A DNA stretch of 64,000 nt from Rothia mucilaginosa (GTDB lineage: Bacteria > Actinomycetota > Actinomycetes > Actinomycetales > Micrococcaceae): NCBI RefSeq assembly GCF_001548235.1, contig NZ_AP014938.1, forward strand, positions 2,170,001-2,234,000, in the 5' to 3' direction. Of this stretch, positions 57,953-64,000 are shown piece by piece. The number at the start of each line of letters is the position of its first letter. Within the stretch, counting starts at the first letter, position 1. A model generated the notes under the pieces. It did not search any database. It saw nothing but the letters and a program-made list of their open reading frames with translations, and was not told where the DNA came from. The translations under genes were made by a program, and so were the position numbers.

Positions 57953-60862
57953 TTAGGACTCCCCGAGCAGGGCGAGCGCGGCTTCGCGGGCGGCAAGCGC
58001 CTCCTCCGTCTTGCGGGCAGGCACAGCAGCCAGGGCACGCAGTGCCTTCGCCAGCACCGTGGAGCCCTTCATCTTCGGCTCCAGGACGGCGGGGATCTCA
58101 ACCGGCGTGCCGTACAGTTCGGCAAGCTCCACCGCCAAGCGCACATAGTCGCCGCCCTTCGTCAGCCCACCAACCATCGGCAGCAGCAGACGCAGAACCT
58201 GCAGTACACGCCAACCCGCCAGCGGACTAATAGCCGACACCTCACGCAGGGTCGCCACCAGGCGGGTCGGAAGAACCATCCCGTCCTCCAGCGCCCACTT
58301 CAGGGTCTCCGCGAAGGTTCCTGTATCCAGCAGGCCCGCCTCAAAGAGTGCCGCAATGGCTTCTGCCGCCGCCAGACGGTACTCGGGGTTCTTCGCGCTC
58401 GCCACGTAACCGAGCAGAGTGCAGGTCGGGGCGCCCACCTGCACGGTGGACTCCCTCAACGCACGCATGAGTACGGGAACGGGGGTGATGGTCTTCTCCT
58501 CAACGCACTGCGAAGCGGCAAACAGGAAGTATGCCGAGAGCAGGTCCGGGTTGTTCTGAAGCAGCCAGGACGCCCACTCGGTGAGCGCCGGGAGGAAGTC
58601 ACCCAGCCAGCTGTCAACTCTGTCGAGATTCAGCAGATACACGAAGGGAATAAATGCGGTGTTAAGAGCCTCGTAGGCGATGGCCTCCTCGGGGCTCATG
58701 CCAGCGGTTGCACGGCTCAGCGCCTCGCGAGCCTCATCCACGGTATCCGCGATGTCGCCCTTGACCTGCCACATGGGCTGGTACTTCACGAATTCCTCAA
58801 CGTTAAAGTTTTCGAAGCCTGCCTCGCGGAGACGACCCGACCTGCTGGCCTCCTGGTATTCCCAGACTCGATCATTGTCGAGACCGCGGTTGAAGCCGCT
58901 CCAGGGCATATCCATGCCAGAAACAGTGCGATAAGTCCAGTCACTGTAGGTCAGCTGGCGGGCGGGTAGTGGTGCGCTCAGCAGGCGCACCGTACGACCA
59001 TCCGTGTGGTACTCTCCCCCGGCAGCAACGGCACGCATCTGCTCGCGGAAAATCTCGTGGAGGTCACGGTAACCCTTCAACGGCTTGTAGTCAGCATTCC
59101 AGAGATGGTGTTTATTCTGAATAGTCAGACGTATCATCTCTTCCTTGCTCAGGAGCGCGTTACTCGGGCAGGCTCGTGCAACCATCTCACTACGGTCGGA
59201 ATACTGCAGGAGCGGCGTCAGCTCGGGTAGCTCCCACGATTCGTATCCCGCGGCCTCGGCGTTAGCTTCCAACACGGCGCACAGCGCAGGCATGTACGCG
59301 ACGTTGTTGTAGTAATATTCGCTGGCAATCTTACGCAGGGTACGAAGCTGCTGCTGATCCACCGGTGCAAGCTTGCCGGTCGCCGCAAAGTGGTAAAGAC
59401 GAGCCAGGTTCTCTCCCCGAGTGCTGGGAGATTCGTCCCCGGTAATTCGACCGGAGTTTGTGTTCGACTCCTCCGTAATGAGGGTGCAGAACTCACCCAA
59501 ATCCGCGATGGATGCGACGGATTCTCGGCACTCAACGCCGGGCAACAGCACCGGCGGCACCTCTACGGAGGCGCCCGCCGCCTCCGCCTCTTCCTGCTGG
59601 GGCAGGCGGTCTTCGGGCAGGCATGCTTCTGCGGCGCCGCGCAGTTCCAGGGGTAGCACCTCGTAGGCTTCGAGGACGCGCTCGGCAACGTAGTTGGCGA
59701 GCGCCACCTGCTCGGCGGTTTGCGTCTTCTTGCGCTTGGCTTTGCTCACGCCGGCGTACTGGGTGGCGATGAGCTTGAGCAGGCGCAGGGCGCCGCGCTG
59801 AATCTTCTTTTCGGTGCGGTAGAGGTTCGCGCCGAGTGCGTCGATGAGCTGTTCCAGGTCGAGCTGTTCGAGGGGTTGCAGGTCGGGGGTCTTCTGCAGG
59901 TTGGCGGGTGCGCAGGCTTTGAGGACGTTCTGCAGCATGGTCTGCGCGAATCCGACGGAGGCGCTGGGCTCTGCGGTGAGGACAGCCATGAGCTGCCCGA
60001 AGCGTGCCCGGTTTTCTGCGTCGGTGGGTTGCAGGTCGGCGTAGACGGAGTGGAACGCAGCCGAGTTGAATGCACTGAAATCGCTGGTCAGGCCGCGTAG
60101 CAGGGCGTCCAGAATCTCATCGCGAATGTCAAAGTATTCGCCCATGAGGCGGCAGAGTTCCGCGCTTTCACCCATGTGGTTGCCGTAGCCCTTGAAGAGC
60201 ACCCCCTCGGTGCGGAAGACCGCCCAGAATTCTTGGTCGAGCAGGGTCATATCGCGGGTGAAGAAGGTCTTGAGCTGGGCGTGGTTGCTGGTGCTTCCTT
60301 TCTTCACACAGGGCAGGGCCTCGTGCAGGAAAAGGACCAGGTATTCGGGGGCTTCGCAGCTCAGGTTGCGTGCGCGAAGTAGCGTGTAGCAGGTTTCCCA
60401 AATCTTCTTCGAGCGAGCCCAGGAGTTGGGTAGCCCCTCAATGAAACGCAGAATCCACTCGTCGGGTCGTTCGGTGGCGCCGAGCAGGAACGCGTCAATC
60501 AGCTGCTGATCCGGGCGCCCCTCCCAGAGCAGGGTGCGCATGGCGCGACCGGCGGAGCGGTGGTATTCCCACGGGTCGCCGTCGGGGGTGCGCACGAGCG
60601 CCCCGGCAACATAGGCGGCGAGCGGGGTGCGGTTAATGTGGTCGCTACCAATCACGTTCTTGGGGGTGAGGGTTCGGGCGAGGGAGGCGCGTTCCTCCTC
60701 GGTGGCGCCGGTGATGACGGCGTGGTACTCCTGCACGTCAGTTGATTCTGCCGCCATGAGGGCCTTGAGGGCGGCACGGCGCTCTTCGAGGGTGCGCTCC
60801 CCTGCGTTATGCTCGCTGGCGCTGCGCTCGTTAGGGTTGTGCGGCTGGGCGGTATCAGTCAT
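57953..60862 (-). CDS. DUF6493-like large helical-repeat protein (969 residues)
   Basis: 969 residues, mainly helical, no membrane segment, no signal peptide. The segment RDEILDALLRGLTSDFSAFNSAAFHSVYADLQPTDAENRARFGQLMAVL (about 247-295) matches the same segment of the upstream neighbour, so the two are paralogues. The C-terminal half (700-960) looks like HEAT-type helical repeats (AAAEAIAALFEAGLLDTGTFAETLKWAL). This pattern is that of DUF6493 proteins, which as I recall accompany SWIM zinc-finger proteins in Actinobacteria. No catalytic motif is seen. ATG 60862 has only a weak ribosome site. It begins 65 bp after the 923-residue gene. Confidence 0.75.
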   Translation of the reverse strand: MTDTAQPHNPNERSASEHNAGERTLEERRAALKALMAAESTDVQEYHAVITGATEEERASLARTLTPKNVIGSDHINRTPLAAYVAGALVRTPDGDPWEYHRSAGRAMRTLLWEGRPDQQLIDAFLLGATERPDEWILRFIEGLPNSWARSKKIWETCYTLLRARNLSCEAPEYLVLFLHEALPCVKKGSTSNHAQLKTFFTRDMTLLDQEFWAVFRTEGVLFKGYGNHMGESAELCRLMGEYFDIRDEILDALLRGLTSDFSAFNSAAFHSVYADLQPTDAENRARFGQLMAVLTAEPSASVGFAQTMLQNVLKACAPANLQKTPDLQPLEQLDLEQLIDALGANLYRTEKKIQRGALRLLKLIATQYAGVSKAKRKKTQTAEQVALANYVAERVLEAYEVLPLELRGAAEACLPEDRLPQQEEAEAAGASVEVPPVLLPGVECRESVASIADLGEFCTLITEESNTNSGRITGDESPSTRGENLARLYHFAATGKLAPVDQQQLRTLRKIASEYYYNNVAYMPALCAVLEANAEAAGYESWELPELTPLLQYSDRSEMVARACPSNALLSKEEMIRLTIQNKHHLWNADYKPLKGYRDLHEIFREQMRAVAAGGEYHTDGRTVRLLSAPLPARQLTYSDWTYRTVSGMDMPWSGFNRGLDNDRVWEYQEASRSGRLREAGFENFNVEEFVKYQPMWQVKGDIADTVDEAREALSRATAGMSPEEAIAYEALNTAFIPFVYLLNLDRVDSWLGDFLPALTEWASWLLQNNPDLLSAYFLFAASQCVEEKTITPVPVLMRALRESTVQVGAPTCTLLGYVASAKNPEYRLAAAEAIAALFEAGLLDTGTFAETLKWALEDGMVLPTRLVATLREVSAISPLAGWRVLQVLRLLLPMVGGLTKGGDYVRLAVELAELYGTPVEIPAVLEPKMKGSTVLAKALRALAAVPARKTEEALAAREAALALLGES

Positions 60863-60927
60863 TGGTACCTGCTTTCAGAGTTGATGGTGAATGGTTGTGA
60901 AGAGTTGAACGGGTGCGGGCGGGGCGG

Positions 60928-63699
60928 TTAGCCCTGCACCTGCTTGAGGATATTCCGGGCGTACCGCGCCTTCTGCGAAGAACCGGTCAGCGTACCCAAC
61001 CAGGCACGCAGCGGCTCATCCACGAGCTGCGCACGGGTGGCAGGGTCGATAGTCGCCAACGCCTGGCTGAAAGCGCCCAGCAGCTTACCGAGCGAGTTCG
61101 CCCCGGTATCCAGGTGCGGTATGAGGCGCGCGAAGAAGCGCACCGCCGCCCGCGCATCCAGCTGGGCGAAGTCGGTGAGGGCGAGCGCCCAACGGTTCAG
61201 CATTGCCAGCGGCACAAAGTTCACGAACCCTGCGGTGGCATCCTCAAGGCTGAGCTGATCGTCCAGCACGCGGTGCATAATTTCCACGGCGAGGGAACGA
61301 ATTTCGACGCGTTGCTCCGAGAAGCCCGCGGCAAACACGAACGCGCAGGCGGGACCCCACGCGCCGGGGTGCGCCGCCAACGCCAAATACAGGCTCCGGT
61401 CAAAGGCGCTGTGGTCCAAGCTGTACCAGTTGCTGCTAGCGCAGTAGAAAGCCAGCGGTTCTGCCCGCGAGGGGTAGAGCAGGGCGTACTGTCCTTCTTC
61501 GTCGTGGTGGGCGGTGGCGAGTCCGCGGAAAGCGTTCAGCTCGGGGGTGGAAGCACCGTGCGCCACCCCGTTCAGCTGAAGGCCCCAGCTTTTTTCCCGC
61601 TGGGCTACCGTGATGGATTCCAGGTAGGGGTTGACGCGCCCGGTGGCGAGGGTGCCGTCGAGGGCGGAGCGGAGCACACGAATCTGGGTAGGAGCAGAGC
61701 GCGGGGCGTCCTCCTGAGCGTTCTTCACGTATTGCTCTTCGAGGCTTTCAAGCAGGGTCAGCGCCTCAGCTCGGCGGCTCTGTGCATCCTGTCGCTGCTC
61801 GTCGGTAGCGTACGGAGGCAGCACCTCCGGCACGCGCACACGCAGTAGCGCCGCCGTGAAATCCTGACGTAGGATGGGGGCTCCATCAGCCAGGTTCTTG
61901 GCGTACCGGCGCACCAGGGTATCCGGATGTACCCACCCGCCGAACAGCTCAGGGGTGGCGAGCGGCGTGTAGCTCTGCCTGCTCTGCAGCACGCCGAGGG
62001 CGTCCTTGAATCCGGTGCTGAAGAACGTGGCGTGGCGGGAGTACATGGTGTGCAGGTTCGGCACCGTACCGGGGTCTTCCTTCGGGGTCATCTCCGACGC
62101 CTTCGGGCGCTCACGCAGCTTCCCGGCGGCGGCAAGAACCGTCAAGTGCGCGCGCATGTCGAACCATGTCAAACCCCAGTGGTTCAGCTTTTTCAGGCAG
62201 ATAGGAACCAGCTGTTCGAGCAGGTTCGGGCTTTGCGCGGTGCCGTCGGCGCTGAGCAGGTAGGCGGTGAGCAGTTCCAGTTCCAGCTCGCATCCGGCGT
62301 GCGTTTCGGGAAGTTCCGCTTCATTGAGCGTATCGGGGGTAGTGCTGGGCGCGACCTGATGGTGCAGGAGCGCACGGGCGCGTTCTTGCACGTCAGATGC
62401 GGTAACGGGGCGCACGGGGGTGTCCCAGTACCGGTGGATTACGGCGCGGGAGGCGGCGAGCGCCTCCGCGGCGGCGGCCTCAATGTCAGCAGCTTCAGTG
62501 AGGGCGGCGCTGTCCTCGCCGCTCCCCCGGCTATTCTCCGGGCTGTACCCATCTTCGAGGAGCGGCGAGCCCTTTTCCTGAATCTGTGCCACAACCAGCG
62601 GATCGAGCTGGGATCGGTAGTCGCAGTAGAGTTCGCGGGCGCGCTCGGCGAACACGATAGTCTCGGCGCTCGCATCGTCTGCGGCACCCGCCTGAACCCA
62701 TTCTTCGAGGTGTTTGAGGGCGGCGGCCTGCACCTGCGCGTGGGTGTGGCTGAGCGCCATGACTACAGCGTCTTCGCAGGCGGCAGCGTCGAGGGTGCCC
62801 GCCCGGTAAAGCGCCTGGAGCATGGTCAGGATTTTGAGTGCGTTTGCTTTGGTTCCGGCGCATACGGCGGGTGCCGCGTAGGCAAAGGCGGTGGCATCCA
62901 GCGCCTGCGGGTTTTTGCTCCAGAGGCGGTGAATATGCTGCACGCCGAGGGCCACGCTCGGGCCGATAGGCGAGGAGAACAGCGTCAGAAATTCGCTCTG
63001 ACGTACCGCGATTTCTTCGGCGGTGAGTTTGAGTCCGGTGACCAGGCGTGAGAACCAGCCGACCCGGTACGCCGGGAAGTCGCTCATGAGGGAGCTCAGG
63101 AGCGCGTCAATGAGGCGGTCGCGGCTGATCAGCCGGGTTTCGGTGGCTTCGATGAGGGCACAGGACCAGCCGGGGTTGTTGTCCTTCTGTCCAGGCTTGT
63201 AGGAGTCGCGCTGGGTGAGGGATACGTCCCGGGTACCTTCGACGGCGAGCATGCCCCAGATGAGTTCTTCGCGGAGCTGTTCGTCCTCGCGCAGCAGCGG
63301 GAGGATCAGCTCACGGTCGCAGTTGATGAGGGCAGTGTAGTATTCCTCGTTGTGTTCGAGGCACGCCCCACCGTAGAGCTCAGCTAGGCGCATGGCAACG
63401 CCTCCGGTGAACCAGCCGAACTCTGCGTAGGCTTTGACGCGGTCCTGCGTGACGGTTCCGGGCGTGTTTTTACCGAGCTGGGAGCCGTATGGGGTGGTGA
63501 CAATGTCGAAGTACTGCCAGCGGCGGTAAATCTGTTCGAAGGTACCGCCGACCGCCAGGATGTTGGCGAGATTGCGGTTGAAGTGCATGATGTCGCTCCA
63601 GGTTTTTTGCTGCCTAGTGAGCGGGTAAATGACTTCGCCGGGGAGTGGCTCGGTGATGACACCTTCGGGGAAGGTGTGTGTTTCGGGGCGTTTGCGCAT
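60928..63699 (-). CDS. DUF6493-like large helical-repeat protein (923 residues)
   Basis: 923 residues, soluble and helical. The segment RDRLIDALLSSLMSDFPAYRVGWFSRLVTGLKLTAEEIAVRQSEFLTLFSSPIGPSVA (about 193-250) is the family core and aligns with residues 247-302 of the next gene. HEAT-like repeats follow (KANALKILTMLQALYRAGTLDAAACEDAVVMALSHTHAQVQAAALKHLEEWV). The C-terminal third has EGQYALLYPSRAEPLAFYCASSNWYSLDHSAFDRSLYLALAAHPG. ATG 63699 follows GAAAG. It starts 82 bp after the SWIM gene on the same strand. The function is unknown; a scaffold or partner of the SWIM protein is a reasonable guess. Confidence 0.75.
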   Translation of the reverse strand: MRKRPETHTFPEGVITEPLPGEVIYPLTRQQKTWSDIMHFNRNLANILAVGGTFEQIYRRWQYFDIVTTPYGSQLGKNTPGTVTQDRVKAYAEFGWFTGGVAMRLAELYGGACLEHNEEYYTALINCDRELILPLLREDEQLREELIWGMLAVEGTRDVSLTQRDSYKPGQKDNNPGWSCALIEATETRLISRDRLIDALLSSLMSDFPAYRVGWFSRLVTGLKLTAEEIAVRQSEFLTLFSSPIGPSVALGVQHIHRLWSKNPQALDATAFAYAAPAVCAGTKANALKILTMLQALYRAGTLDAAACEDAVVMALSHTHAQVQAAALKHLEEWVQAGAADDASAETIVFAERARELYCDYRSQLDPLVVAQIQEKGSPLLEDGYSPENSRGSGEDSAALTEAADIEAAAAEALAASRAVIHRYWDTPVRPVTASDVQERARALLHHQVAPSTTPDTLNEAELPETHAGCELELELLTAYLLSADGTAQSPNLLEQLVPICLKKLNHWGLTWFDMRAHLTVLAAAGKLRERPKASEMTPKEDPGTVPNLHTMYSRHATFFSTGFKDALGVLQSRQSYTPLATPELFGGWVHPDTLVRRYAKNLADGAPILRQDFTAALLRVRVPEVLPPYATDEQRQDAQSRRAEALTLLESLEEQYVKNAQEDAPRSAPTQIRVLRSALDGTLATGRVNPYLESITVAQREKSWGLQLNGVAHGASTPELNAFRGLATAHHDEEGQYALLYPSRAEPLAFYCASSNWYSLDHSAFDRSLYLALAAHPGAWGPACAFVFAAGFSEQRVEIRSLAVEIMHRVLDDQLSLEDATAGFVNFVPLAMLNRWALALTDFAQLDARAAVRFFARLIPHLDTGANSLGKLLGAFSQALATIDPATRAQLVDEPLRAWLGTLTGSSQKARYARNILKQVQG

Positions 63700-63781
63700 G
63701 GTGGTCTTTCGGTAGGAAGCTGAGGCGAGCTTTTGGGGCGTCGTCTTTTAGTGCGGTGCGTGATGTGTCGGGGTGTTTACC

Positions 63782-64000
63782 CTAGCCGGCGGCGTGTTCG
63801 CGGTAAAGAATACTGACCGCCAGGGCGTGCTTGCAGGGGCCGCGCGTACCGCGGTACTTCAACCACCAGGGGCAGGAGCAGAGGTACCCCTCCACGGCGT
63901 ACGGGTTGGCGGGTAGCACCACGGTGTACATGTTCGCGCCGCTGCGCACACTGTACTCACCGGTGCCGTGCTCCCCCGCCCCGACTCGCTCAATGGCTCC
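63782..64000 (-). CDS. SWIM zinc-finger protein, C-terminal part
   Basis: The frame enters from the right edge and stops at TAG 63784-63782, so only the last 72 residues are visible and the start lies beyond the window. It ends with a SWIM motif: C-S-C-P-W-W at residues 41-46 of the visible part, then R-G-P-C-K-H-A-L at 53-60. This gives the CxC...CxH zinc ligands, followed by a short helix. The preceding stretch (GEYSVRSGANMYTVVLPANPYAVEGYLC) is the usual run-in. SWIM domains bind DNA or proteins. It is first in the visible operon ahead of the two DUF6493-like genes. Confidence 0.9.
   Translation of the reverse strand, partial: GAIERVGAGEHGTGEYSVRSGANMYTVVLPANPYAVEGYLCSCPWWLKYRGTRGPCKHALAVSILYREHAAG

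Overview
The window is 64 kb of a chromosome of a high-GC Gram-positive bacterium. RbpA, polyprenol-phosphate mannose synthase, the sufR-sufBDC operon, the tkt-tal-zwf-opcA-pgl block, a DUF3043 protein and lipoproteins with actinobacterial-style low-complexity linkers place it in the Actinobacteria. Gene content and protein similarity as I recall it point to the Micrococcaceae, most likely Rothia (R. mucilaginosa or a close relative). This is recognition from memory, not a database result. Most of the window is ordinary housekeeping sequence. No prophage, insertion sequence, CRISPR array or rRNA operon was seen.

Layout. 1-5.6 kb: the end of a HelY-type helicase, an amidohydrolase-like protein without its N-terminal metal ligands, Ppm, RbpA behind a textbook SigR/SigH-type promoter, and an SPFH/NfeD membrane pair. 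6-16 kb: trpD, erpA, an M20 peptidase, a DUF3043 protein, a family of lipoproteins (two full copies and one 43-residue truncated copy) bracketed by two copies of a hairpin repeat, then pyrD, and recO-uppS with a small acidic protein upstream. 16-27 kb: L-lactate dehydrogenase, an M20D amidohydrolase with a His-rich N-terminus, butanediol dehydrogenase, tRNA-Leu(GAG), aminopeptidase N, a HIRAN-like membrane protein, an LCP-family cell-wall ligase and ribosomal protein L31 type B. 27-39 kb: an ABC ATPase/RNA methyltransferase pair, two short-chain dehydrogenases including FabG, a YdjM-like hydrolase with a SOS-type box, an unlisted 28-residue ORF, an ABC-F protein, the BioYMN biotin transporter, a DUF4253-like protein and a stand-alone HD hydrolase. 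39-47 kb: sufR-sufB-sufD-sufC-sufT with a divergent ABC exporter. 47-55 kb: the pentose phosphate operon; its last gene, pgl, carries a 70-residue Gly/Cys/His-rich insert. 55-64 kb: a minus-strand cluster of very large uncharacterised proteins: a SWIM zinc-finger protein (truncated by the window end), two paralogous DUF6493-like proteins of 923 and 969 residues, a possible small membrane protein, and an 876-residue protein with a TerD-like C-terminal domain.

How the genes work together. The suf genes and ErpA assemble Fe-S clusters, with SufR as the probable sensor. The tkt-pgl block supplies NADPH and pentoses. Ppm, UppS and LCP serve the cell envelope, and BioYMN imports biotin. The SWIM/DUF6493/TerD-like cluster at the right end is the best candidate for an undescribed multi-component system.

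Regulation that can be read from sequence: a SigR/SigH promoter at rbpA, a LexA-like box over the -35 of the YdjM gene, a BioQ-like palindrome at bioY, palindromic repeats between sufR and sufB, and at least six starts with a TANNNT hexamer 6-7 nt upstream of the start codon, which suggests leaderless mRNAs.
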